Of a stretch of 6,423 nucleotides of DNA, positions 1 to 6,423 are shown piece by piece (the stretch's first letter is position 1; every line of letters begins with the position of its first letter). The position numbers and the translations under genes are program-made. The stretch is from a bacterium TMED6. GTDB taxonomy: Bacteria; Fidelibacterota; Marinisomatia; SCGC-AAA003-L08; D37C17. The notes under the pieces were generated by a model, which saw only the letters and a program-made list of their open reading frames with translations, had not been told where the DNA came from and did no database searches. The stretch covers positions 23,282 to 29,704 of the forward strand of contig NHBL01000032.1 in NCBI GenBank assembly GCA_002167465.1, read 5' to 3'.

Positions 1-793
1 TAGCCATACCCAAACTCAGGCCTTTTGGTTGCCATATTTTTTTAAGCTTAGTAGCAAATAAAATAGAACCAATTCCTGTAAATGTTTTACTTGACTTGTA
101 ACCATATTTATTTTCTTTTATTGGGTTTTTATAATTAAATGTGAAGCCATAGAATGTGGGAACATATCTATTTTTAGTCATATTTTTAATATAAAATTGA
201 AATTCAAAATTTGTTTTATAACATCCGTCACTTAAAGAAAAATGTCTATGTTCTGGATAAGTATCATCTACATTTTTTATAAATGGATTTGATTTCAGGA
301 CACTATTTGATGGAATAATAACACCAGCTCCTAAAAAGATTCTGGATCCAGAAATATTTCCTGTATTGGTTAATAAATATTTTAAATTGAATGTGGCATC
401 ACCAAAAACACTTCCAATAGCATTTGCAAAATTATTTAAAGAATGTTCATCCCGATGATGGACACTATTTTCATTGCTCATCCAGTCCATACTCCTTAAG
501 CCAATTGCTTGCTGATAACTAAAATTAATATAATTTGTTAAGCCTATAGTTACTGTTGGTGTAATAAGATTAGTAACAAGATTGCCTGTATGTTTAAAAT
601 TTTCATTTCCAATAGGTCCATGATCCCAATCAATATACTGAAAGTTATAATTTCCAGACATCATCACTTGTCCAGTCCACAAACCTACTCCATTATCTGC
701 ATTACCAACTGGTAAAGAAGGGTTTCCTCAAAGAGCTCATTGTGGATATAAATTGAAGGATATAAACAGTAGGATTAAAAATAGTTTTTTCAT
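1..793 (-). CDS. Putative exported UxxU selenoprotein, barrel-like (3' end outside window)
   Basis: The family is not recognised with certainty. Reading leftward from the ATG at 793-791, residues 1-18 form a signal peptide (K2, K3, hydrophobic core 4-13). Codons 19 and 22 are both TGA (739-737 and 730-728), giving U-A-L-U-G-N-P just after the probable cleavage site. The frame is then open for 242 codons to the edge. The body is rich in Gly, Asn and aromatic residues with alternating strand-like segments, as in outer-membrane beta-barrel proteins. It has a His cluster (HHRDEH, residues 112-117), an EHRH stretch (181-184) and one ordinary Cys (191). Proteins of similar look in Bacteroidota often carry a CxxCG motif right after the signal peptide (from memory). 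I infer that both UGAs encode selenocysteine. Trp reassignment is unlikely, because TGG is used in this gene and about 1,870 codons of the neighbours hold no in-frame TGA. A pseudogene remains possible. The next in-frame ATGs (codons 44-45) would discard the signal peptide. Confidence 0.65.
697..720 (-). promoter_or_regulatory. Candidate bacterial SECIS hairpin
   Basis: On the mRNA (minus strand) a perfect 5-bp stem, UUACC (715-711) with GGUAA (706-702), closes an AGUU loop (710-707). The stem extends outward through C717-G700, then T719-A698 and C720-G697, with two mismatches (T716/T701 and T718/C699). The loop has G at its second position. It begins 18 nt after the second UGA and 27 nt after the first. 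Known bacterial SECIS elements lie immediately downstream of UGA, with an apical loop roughly 16-37 nt away and a G in the first two loop positions, so one hairpin could serve both codons. An outer 5-bp helix, AAACC (725-721) with GGUUU (685-681), could further close the structure. Folding was done by eye. Confidence 0.5.
728..739 (-). other. Two in-frame UGA codons in UxxU spacing (putative Sec recoding site)
   Basis: On the minus strand the codons here read TGA-GCT-CTT-TGA. They lie in frame with the upstream signal peptide and the long downstream frame. The two stops sit exactly where a CxxC redox or metal-binding motif would, and they are the only stops in 264 codons of A+T-rich sequence. 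Selenocysteine is the favoured interpretation; a double nonsense mutation is the main alternative. Confidence 0.6.
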
Positions 794-803
794 AACATAA
801 ATT

Positions 804-2645
804 ATGCATATTGTATTAATTTTACTAGCTTTATCCTTATCAATAGGAAATATTCCAGAACGCAGAGTAGTAGCTGAATGGGAGCCTGCTATAGGTACTA
901 TGATACGTTGGCCTGTTGGTATACCCTCCGACTTAGTAGTAGAACTAGCAAGTGAAGATATTTTATATGTTTTAGTACAAAATACTAATCAACAATCTTC
1001 TGCCTTAAACTCTTTTATTAATTGGGGAGTCAATACATCAAATGTTGAATTTATTTTTACAGAAACATACAGTCATTGGACAAGAGATTATGGTCCAGAA
1101 TTTTTAATTGGTGAAAATCACTTTGAAGTCATAAATCAACAATTTAACGGCTATCCAGAAAATTATGGGTGTAATTTAGATGACGAGCAAACTGATTGCG
1201 ATGAAAATATGAGTTTAACTGATTGTATGGGTATAGAATTTTGTAATAATCAGCCTCAATATGCAGAGGAGGGTTATGATTGCTATGTAAATAATGAGTT
1301 TTGTGAAGATTTTAATGGCGATGGACAAATTATGGATTGGCTTGGTGATGGATTTTGTGATGATGGAAGTTGGGGTTTAAATTTTATGTGTTCAGACTAT
1401 AGCTTTGATTGTGGTGATTGTGGAGGTCAAATAATTGATGAAAATGGTTATTGTGAAAATAATTTAACTATTTTAGAAAGAAATAATTATCAAAGCAGGC
1501 CTGTAAGTTCTGAATTTCGAGGTTGGGAAGAGGATGATGATACTAATGTAGATTTTGCTAATCAACTTGAATGGGATATTAAGGATTTAGACCTTTACTG
1601 GACTGGTGGTAATTTTATGACTGATGGTTATGGCATGGGTTTTTCAACACAACTCATGGTAAATGAAAACACTATTGCAAATGAAGAATTTAAAGAAATT
1701 ATGAATCAAGAATTATATTTTTCTGATTATCATATTTTTGATAATCCTAATGAAGTTAGTATACAGCATATAGATTGTATGGCAAAATTAGTTGGACCTG
1801 AAACTATAATTATTAAACAAGTTTCTGAATCTAGCCCTGAATATGAATGTATTGAAGATTTTGCAGAATCATTTTATAGTTTAAATACGTTTTATGAAAG
1901 ACCTTTTGAAATTAAGAGAATTTTTTGCCCAGAGATTCCTGGCGGTCCATGGGAAAATAATCCGGTAGCTGCATATACAAATTCTTTAATATTAAATAAT
2001 AAAGTATTAGTTCCAAAATATGGTTTACCGGAAGATAACATGGCTATACAGGTTTTTCAAGAAGCAATGCCTGGTTATGAAGTTATTGGTTTTGACCCTT
2101 TAAATAATGAGCCTTGGTATGGTGAGGATGCGCTACATTGTAGAACAAAAGGTATTTTTGATCCCCAAATGATACATATTTCACATAAGTCAATTAGAGC
2201 TAATGAAATATTTAGTAATCAAATTGATTTTACAGCAGAGATTATAGATTATAGTGGTTCAAATCTAGATGTTATTGAATTACATTGGAAATATAGTGCT
2301 AATGATGGTCCTTATCAGCAATTAGAATTAGAATATATATCAGATAATATTTATAGTTTATTTTATTCAGATATTGAAGCAAATCAAGAAGTAGAATATT
2401 TTATTAAAGCAAAAAATATTGATGGTAATAGTACAAGACATCCTATTGCAGGCTGGCATAATTTTATTATTGATACTATTTATGGTGATATAAATGGAGA
2501 TACCTTAATTAATGTACAAGATGTTATTTATATGGTTAATTATATTTTAGATGATATCTATAATCAAGAAGCTGATTTAAATTATGATAATCAATTAAAT
2601 GTTCAAGATATCATAGAACTGATTAATATTATTTTGGATTTTTAG
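804..2645 (+). CDS. Secreted peptidylarginine/agmatine deiminase-family protein with LNR-like insert and dockerin
   Basis: PAD_porph family (pentein fold), which hydrolyses guanidino groups: peptidyl-arginine to citrulline, or agmatine to carbamoylputrescine. Residues 1-15 form a hydrophobic export signal with no Lys or Arg before the core. The deiminase domain spans about 20-460. Visible motifs are EWEPAIG (25-31), WTRDYGP (92-98, Asp95), WEEDDD (241-246), GGNFMTDG (268-275), QHID (321-324, His322 and Asp324), TNS (392-394, Asn393) and LHCRTKG (444-450, catalytic Cys446). These match the Asp, His/Asp, Asn and Cys active site of Porphyromonas PPAD. A Cys-rich insert (about 119-235) interrupts the domain. 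An Ig-like domain (about 456-556) and a type I dockerin (about 560-611) follow. Export favours a protein or peptide substrate over cytosolic agmatine, but the substrate is not determined. The start is fixed by an in-frame TAA at 798-800. There is no Shine-Dalgarno, and the divergent gene starts only 10 nt away. It ends 4 nt before the next gene. Confidence 0.88.
   Translation: MHIVLILLALSLSIGNIPERRVVAEWEPAIGTMIRWPVGIPSDLVVELASEDILYVLVQNTNQQSSALNSFINWGVNTSNVEFIFTETYSHWTRDYGPEFLIGENHFEVINQQFNGYPENYGCNLDDEQTDCDENMSLTDCMGIEFCNNQPQYAEEGYDCYVNNEFCEDFNGDGQIMDWLGDGFCDDGSWGLNFMCSDYSFDCGDCGGQIIDENGYCENNLTILERNNYQSRPVSSEFRGWEEDDDTNVDFANQLEWDIKDLDLYWTGGNFMTDGYGMGFSTQLMVNENTIANEEFKEIMNQELYFSDYHIFDNPNEVSIQHIDCMAKLVGPETIIIKQVSESSPEYECIEDFAESFYSLNTFYERPFEIKRIFCPEIPGGPWENNPVAAYTNSLILNNKVLVPKYGLPEDNMAIQVFQEAMPGYEVIGFDPLNNEPWYGEDALHCRTKGIFDPQMIHISHKSIRANEIFSNQIDFTAEIIDYSGSNLDVIELHWKYSANDGPYQQLELEYISDNIYSLFYSDIEANQEVEYFIKAKNIDGNSTRHPIAGWHNFIIDTIYGDINGDTLINVQDVIYMVNYILDDIYNQEADLNYDNQLNVQDIIELINIILDF
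1158..1508 (+). other. Cys-rich LNR-like insert inside the deiminase domain
   Basis: Residues about 119-235 separate the family's FNGYP segment (115-118 plus flank) from the WEEDDD segment (241-246), which are normally close together. The insert has 11 cysteines (123, 132, 141, 147, 160, 167, 185, 196, 203, 206, 217). Its second half, with GDGFCDD (181-187) and a closing FDCGDC (201-206), resembles a Lin-12/Notch repeat, a small calcium-binding disulfide module. It is acidic and probably needs an oxidising extracytoplasmic space. Boundaries are approximate. Confidence 0.65.
2478..2636 (+). other. Type I dockerin module of the deiminase
   Basis: Two F-hand-like calcium repeats show the 1-3-5-9-12 ligand pattern: D562, N564, D566, N570, D573 and D591, N593, D595, N599, D602. 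Each is followed by a hydrophobic helix. In cellulosomes such modules bind cohesins; here the partner is unknown and may be a cell-surface cohesin-like protein. Confidence 0.85.
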
Positions 2646-2649
2646 ATTT

Positions 2650-4089
2650 ATGAAAAACTTCATTTTATATTTTATAATTTCTTTTTTGTACGGAATTAAT
2701 TTTAGTGAAAATATTTCACCAATCATTTATAACAATTGTACATCATGCCATAGACCTAATGAGATTGGAGCATTTTTACCTTTAGAAAATTATCAAGATG
2801 TATATGACAACAGATCCTTAATAGCATATGTAATAGGTGGAAGTGATGATATAAGACATGATAATCCACTTATGCCACCATGGCCTCCAAATAGAGAATT
2901 TAGTTCACTTTTATATGAAAGGTATCTAGAAGATAGTGAAATTGATACAATATTAGATTGGATTAGCTTAGGAGCACCTCAAGGAAATCTAGATCTTGAA
3001 TATCCAATTCCAGAATTTCCTGATGGGTCAACACTTGGTGAGCCAGATTTAATTTTTGAAATGGAAGAATCTCATTTTGTTGAAGGTAATTATGAAGATG
3101 ATTATAGATGCTTTGTTTTTTCACTTGATAATGACCAAGAGTTAGAAATGTCTGCAATTGAATTTCGTCCTGGTAATCGACAAGCAGTTCATCATGCTAT
3201 TATTACTTATGTACCTCATGGAGCTGCTGATAATTTAGAAAATCAAGATAATCAATATGGATATGAATGTTATGGGGGGTTTAATTTAGATACAACCACA
3301 GATTTAATAGGGGGTTATGCTCCAGGTTTATCTAGTGTTGAATATCCTGAAAATATAGGACGAACCATACCAGCTAATTCTGATATTATTGTTCAAGTAC
3401 ATTATGCTCCACTTTTAACAGATCAAGAAGACTTATCTTCTGTTAATTTATTTTTCAAAGAAGAATCTATAGAAAGAGAAATAGAACAACATATTTTTGA
3501 TTATTGGGAATTTGCATTACCACCTAATCAAATTACAACTATAACGCGAACGCTTTATGTACCTGATGATATTAGTATGGTTAATATATTACCTCACTGT
3601 CATTTATTAGGACAATCTTGGGAAATTTACGCAACTACATCAGACGGAACTATTATTCCTATAATTCAAATTCCATTTTGGGATTTTGATTGGCAAAGTT
3701 TTTATTATCCTGAGTATTTATTGAAAATACCAGGAGGTTCAACTATAACTGCAACATGTGTTTATGATAATACATCTAATAATCCTAATAATCCTAATAG
3801 TCCACCAAGCTGGGTTTATCCTGGTGATGGAACAAACGATGAAATGTTTTTTATACCAATCGAATATCTTGATTACCAAATAGGAGATGAAAATATTTAT
3901 CTTGGAAAAATTGATGAATGTTTATTGTATGGCGATATTAATAGTGATAATGGCTTAAACGTTTTAGATGTAGTTTTATTAGTCAATTCAATTTTAAATA
4001 ATCAAGAACTAAGTTGTTCAGATTTAAATTTAGATGAAGTTATAAATATTTTAGATATTGTTTTATTAATAGAAATTATTTTGGGATAA
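2650..4089 (+). CDS. Secreted cytochrome c / PHM-like copper monooxygenase fusion with dockerin
   Basis: Predicted exported redox enzyme. The signal peptide covers about residues 1-16. A c-type heme domain (about 20-112) has CTSCH (30-34) and a likely axial Met75 in LMPPWPP. A type II, ascorbate-dependent-type copper monooxygenase follows in two halves (about 130-270 and 285-405). All six copper ligands known from peptidylglycine alpha-hydroxylating monooxygenase have candidates: His181, His182 and His251 (VHY) for the CuH site, and His316, His318 (PHCH) and Met399 (DEMF) for the CuM site. C-terminal-half hallmarks are WDFDWQ (344-349) and the YDN...NPNNP region (372-382). A dockerin closes the protein (427-478). 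The heme domain may supply electrons in place of ascorbate, which is inference. The substrate is unknown; family members hydroxylate C-H bonds, glycine-extended peptides in animals. The gene begins 4 nt after the deiminase without a Shine-Dalgarno and abuts the next gene (TAA then ATG), so co-transcription is likely. Confidence 0.87.
   Translation: MKNFILYFIISFLYGINFSENISPIIYNNCTSCHRPNEIGAFLPLENYQDVYDNRSLIAYVIGGSDDIRHDNPLMPPWPPNREFSSLLYERYLEDSEIDTILDWISLGAPQGNLDLEYPIPEFPDGSTLGEPDLIFEMEESHFVEGNYEDDYRCFVFSLDNDQELEMSAIEFRPGNRQAVHHAIITYVPHGAADNLENQDNQYGYECYGGFNLDTTTDLIGGYAPGLSSVEYPENIGRTIPANSDIIVQVHYAPLLTDQEDLSSVNLFFKEESIEREIEQHIFDYWEFALPPNQITTITRTLYVPDDISMVNILPHCHLLGQSWEIYATTSDGTIIPIIQIPFWDFDWQSFYYPEYLLKIPGGSTITATCVYDNTSNNPNNPNSPPSWVYPGDGTNDEMFFIPIEYLDYQIGDENIYLGKIDECLLYGDINSDNGLNVLDVVLLVNSILNNQELSCSDLNLDEVINILDIVLLIEIILG
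3928..4083 (+). other. Type I dockerin module of the copper monooxygenase
   Basis: Two calcium-binding repeats show the ligand pattern D429, N431, D433, N437, D440 and D458, N460, D462, N466, D469, each followed by a Leu/Ile/Val-rich helix. It is close in layout to the dockerin of the upstream deiminase, suggesting that both enzymes use the same anchoring or assembly partner. Confidence 0.83.
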
Positions 4090-5412
4090 ATGAAAAATAT
4101 AGTATTAATAATATCACTTTTTTCTTTTATTCATTCAAACATTAATGATATTAATGCAGGTCCAATGGTAGGTTACTCTGAAAAATCAGAAGTTGCATTA
4201 TGGATTCAAACTAAAAATAAAGCTGAAGTAAAGTTTATCTATTGGGATATTAATAATGTTAATATAAAATTAGAAACTGAAACAGTAACAACTGATAAAT
4301 CAACTGGATTTACAGCAACAATCATTGCTGACTTAGTTAAGCCAGGAACAATATATAATTATCAACCAATTATAAATGGAAATGTAATTAATGTTGATTA
4401 TCAATTAAAATTTCAATCTCAAGAACATTGGGAATATCGTAAAAATGCTCCTGATTTTACTTTTTCTTTTGGAAGTTGTGCTTATACAAATGAAATAGAA
4501 AAAGACCGTCCTGGCAAAAGTTATGGAGGTGATTATTTTATTTATTCAAATATTTTAGATAAAAATCCTGATTTTATGCTTTGGCTTGGTGATAATGTAT
4601 ATTTTAGAGAGCCTGATGATTCAAGAACAGGTGTATATAATCGTTATACTCACGATAGAGCTTTAAATGAGTTACAACCCTTATTAGGTTCAGTTCATCA
4701 TTATGCAATATGGGATGATCATGATTATGGTCCTAACAATTCAGACAGAAGCTTTATTCATAAAGATATTACGTATCAAGCATTTAAAGATTTTTGGGCT
4801 AACCCATCATATGGAATAGAAAATAAAGGTGGTATAACAACTCAGTTTAGGTGGTCCGACATTGATTTTTTTCTTATGGATAATAGATATTTTAGAACAC
4901 CACAAAACAGAAAACATATATACAAGGAAATCCTTGGAAAAGAACAAGTAGAATGGCTAATTGATGCACTACTAAACAGTAAAGCACCTTTTAAAATTAT
5001 AGCTATTGGAGGACAATTTTTAAATTCTGAATCAATCTATGAAAATCATATAAATTGGATTGATGAACATAAAGATATTCTAAATTTAATTGAAAAAGAA
5101 AAAATTGAAGGTGTTATTTTCTTATCAGGAGATCGTCATTTTTCAGAAGTTTCAAAGATGGATAGATATAATTCTTACCCATTACATGATTTTACAGTTT
5201 CTCCCTTAACTTCAGGTTATTGTGATATATGTGAAAATGAAAAGAATAAATATAGAATACCAGGTAGTGGAGTTTTTGAAAGAAACTTTGGTACAATTCA
5301 AATATCAGGATCAAAAAATAATAGAATTTTAAGTTATTCTATAAATAATAATCTGGGAGAATCTTTATGGACATATAGTATTCATGAAGATGAATTAAAA
5401 TATGGAAAATAA
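4090..5412 (+). CDS. phoD: Exported PhoD-like metallophosphoesterase
   Basis: Alkaline phosphatase/phosphodiesterase of the PhoD family, which releases phosphate from mono- and diesters outside the cytoplasm. The signal peptide covers about residues 1-16. A beta-sandwich PhoD N-terminal domain (about 20-112) precedes the metallophosphatase domain (about 122-410). Family motifs in order are FGSC (127-130; the Cys is an iron ligand in Bacillus PhoD), LGDNVYFR (166-173), WDDHDYGPNN (208-217), LMDNRYFRT (262-270), IGGQF (306-310) and LSGDRH (345-350). All expected metal-binding motifs look intact, so it should be active. Unlike the two genes before it, it has no dockerin, so it may be free in the periplasm or soluble outside. 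The ATG directly follows the upstream stop with no spacer, and the 3' end overlaps the next gene by 11 nt. No Pho-box was recognised. The symbol is a family-level name; PhoD relatives acting on other phosphoesters are possible. Confidence 0.88.
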   Translation: MKNIVLIISLFSFIHSNINDINAGPMVGYSEKSEVALWIQTKNKAEVKFIYWDINNVNIKLETETVTTDKSTGFTATIIADLVKPGTIYNYQPIINGNVINVDYQLKFQSQEHWEYRKNAPDFTFSFGSCAYTNEIEKDRPGKSYGGDYFIYSNILDKNPDFMLWLGDNVYFREPDDSRTGVYNRYTHDRALNELQPLLGSVHHYAIWDDHDYGPNNSDRSFIHKDITYQAFKDFWANPSYGIENKGGITTQFRWSDIDFFLMDNRYFRTPQNRKHIYKEILGKEQVEWLIDALLNSKAPFKIIAIGGQFLNSESIYENHINWIDEHKDILNLIEKEKIEGVIFLSGDRHFSEVSKMDRYNSYPLHDFTVSPLTSGYCDICENEKNKYRIPGSGVFERNFGTIQISGSKNNRILSYSINNNLGESLWTYSIHEDELKYGK

Positions 5413-6423
5413 ATTTTGGTCGGAAAATTATAAAGTTGCTAAAAATAAATTTAATCAAGCTATAAAACATTTAAAAGCTAAAAATATTAATGTACTTCAC
5501 GAACAACTTAGTATAGATGAATTAGATCCGAATGACGAAAATTTAAAAATTGATATTACTTGGATAGGAGACTCAAATGCAGAAAAAATTTATATGTCTA
5601 CATCAGGTATACATGGTGTTGAAGGATTTACAGGTTCAGCTATTCAATTAAGTATATTATCGAACATAAAAGAAATACCAAAAAATACAGCTTTTATTTT
5701 TGTTCATGTTTTAAATCCTTGGGGAATGTCATGGCTTAGAAGAGAAAATGAATCTAATGTTGATTTAAATAGAAATTTTTTACAAGACAAAGAATCATAT
5801 TCTGGTTCTCACCCTCATTATATAAAGCTTGATCCTATAATCAATATCAAAAAACCAGCACAAAAATTTAATTTATTTAATTTAAGAATGTTTGTTCATG
5901 CAATTATTAATGGGCAAATAAAAACTAAGCAAGCTTATGCTGAAGGTCAATATGATTTTCCAAAAGGATTACATTTTGGTGGACATAAATTAGAAAAGGG
6001 TCCTAAACATTTTATAGATTGGTTAAGTATAAAATTAGTAAACGTAAAAAGATGTGTATGGATAGATTTACATACAGGATTAGGTGTGCCTGGCGAAGAT
6101 ACTTTATTAGTAGATTTGTCTCAAGATAGTTTAGAATATATTGATTTAAAAAAACAAAATTTTGGAAATAGAGTTGTAAGTTTAGATCCAGCAGCTGGTT
6201 TAGCATATAAAATTAGAGGTGGCATGCAGAAAGGTGTTGAATTACGGTTTCCAAATATTAATTGGACTTCAATTGCACAGGAATTTGGAACAATATCAGG
6301 TCTTAGTGTCATAAAATCATCGAGATCTGAAAGTAGTTGGACACATTATAGTAAAAAACCAAAATTAGATTTATTAAATCATTGGACAAAAAAAGATTTA
6401 TTAAAAGCCTTTAGACCATTCGA
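5402..6423 (+). CDS. DUF2817 M14-like zinc metallopeptidase (3' end outside window)
   Basis: The ATG at 5402 overlaps the end of the PhoD-like gene by 11 nt in another frame, and the frame stays open for 340 codons to the right edge. Residues 64-79 hold the DUF2817 hallmark SGIHGVEGFTGSA, giving the zinc ligands His71 and Glu74 (HxxE). DLNRNF (121-126) matches the Asn-Arg substrate-carboxylate site of carboxypeptidase A. WIDLHTGLG carries the third zinc ligand, His224. QEFGT (Glu294) is a likely counterpart of the catalytic glutamate. This is the full M14-like set, so a carboxypeptidase- or amidohydrolase-type activity is expected, although the physiological substrate of DUF2817 proteins is poorly known. 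There is no signal peptide or membrane segment, so the product should be cytoplasmic, unlike the three genes before it. It could process imported peptides or derivatives. Only a short C-terminal part should be missing, judging from family size. Confidence 0.85.
   Translation, partial: MENKFWSENYKVAKNKFNQAIKHLKAKNINVLHEQLSIDELDPNDENLKIDITWIGDSNAEKIYMSTSGIHGVEGFTGSAIQLSILSNIKEIPKNTAFIFVHVLNPWGMSWLRRENESNVDLNRNFLQDKESYSGSHPHYIKLDPIINIKKPAQKFNLFNLRMFVHAIINGQIKTKQAYAEGQYDFPKGLHFGGHKLEKGPKHFIDWLSIKLVNVKRCVWIDLHTGLGVPGEDTLLVDLSQDSLEYIDLKKQNFGNRVVSLDPAAGLAYKIRGGMQKGVELRFPNINWTSIAQEFGTISGLSVIKSSRSESSWTHYSKKPKLDLLNHWTKKDLLKAFRPF

Noticed and set aside
728..739. UGA read as Trp or Gly through an altered genetic code
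   Set aside because: TGG and ordinary Gly codons are used freely, and none of the other four genes contains an in-frame TGA; a genome-wide recoding would show more.
702..749. Short out-of-frame start on the minus strand (ATG at 740-738) overlapping the first TGA
   Set aside because: It yields only a 12-residue peptide before a stop and cannot restore the long frame, so it does not explain the two TGAs by frameshift.
744..766. Direct repeat GGATATAAA (744-752 and 758-766) and a weak TTGAAG/TAAAAA promoter-like pair (753-781) on the plus strand
   Set aside because: Such repeats are common in A+T-rich DNA, and this one falls inside the signal-peptide codons of the minus-strand gene. The hexamers match sigma-70 poorly, so no promoter is called.
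2963..3157. 64-codon open frame on the minus strand
   Set aside because: It lies wholly inside the well-supported copper monooxygenase gene, and its product has no recognisable motif; an antisense shadow.
3777..3800. AATCCTAAT-type short repeats in the copper monooxygenase gene
   Set aside because: They encode the conserved Asn/Pro-rich loop of the copper monooxygenase C-terminal domain and are not a separate repeat element.
6012..6312. Two overlapping minus-strand open frames of 63-64 codons
   Set aside because: Both are antisense to the DUF2817 gene, whose zinc and substrate motifs are clear, and neither has a recognisable domain.

Overview
This is a strongly A+T-rich bacterial window. 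It carries secreted enzymes with C-terminal type I dockerin modules, a Notch-like Cys-rich insert, tightly packed genes and almost no Shine-Dalgarno sequences. That style fits an uncultured marine lineage of the Fibrobacterota-Chlorobi-Bacteroidota group, with Candidatus Marinimicrobia (SAR406) as my best guess. The assignment is inferred from protein style, not from a marker gene.

Minus strand, 1-793: the 5' part of a gene running off the left edge. It starts with a clean signal peptide. Reading then meets two in-frame UGA codons at codons 19 and 22 (U-A-L-U-G, the spacing of a CxxC motif) and stays open for 242 more codons to the window edge. A small hairpin with a G in its apical loop lies at the right distance downstream to serve as a bacterial SECIS element. 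The best reading is an undescribed exported selenoprotein with a UxxU motif, probably an outer-membrane barrel-like protein. This is the main discovery candidate.

Plus strand, 804-6423: four genes packed as one probable operon (gaps of 4 nt, 0 nt and an 11-nt overlap). They encode (1) a secreted peptidylarginine/agmatine deiminase-family enzyme with an internal Cys-rich LNR-like insert, an Ig-like domain and a dockerin; (2) a secreted fusion of a c-type cytochrome domain, a PHM-like type II copper monooxygenase with all six expected copper ligands, and a dockerin; (3) an exported PhoD-like metallophosphoesterase; (4) a DUF2817 M14-like metallopeptidase without a signal peptide, cut by the right edge.

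The start codons of the divergent genes are only 10 nt apart, so each promoter must lie inside the other gene or the transcripts have very short leaders. Three of the four plus-strand products belong to families that can act on peptides or amino-acid derivatives (deiminase, peptidylglycine-monooxygenase-like, carboxypeptidase-like). This suggests, as inference only, use or modification of external peptides and organic phosphorus. No RNA genes, mobile elements, CRISPR arrays or convincing terminators were seen, and no stretch over 300 bases lacks a gene.
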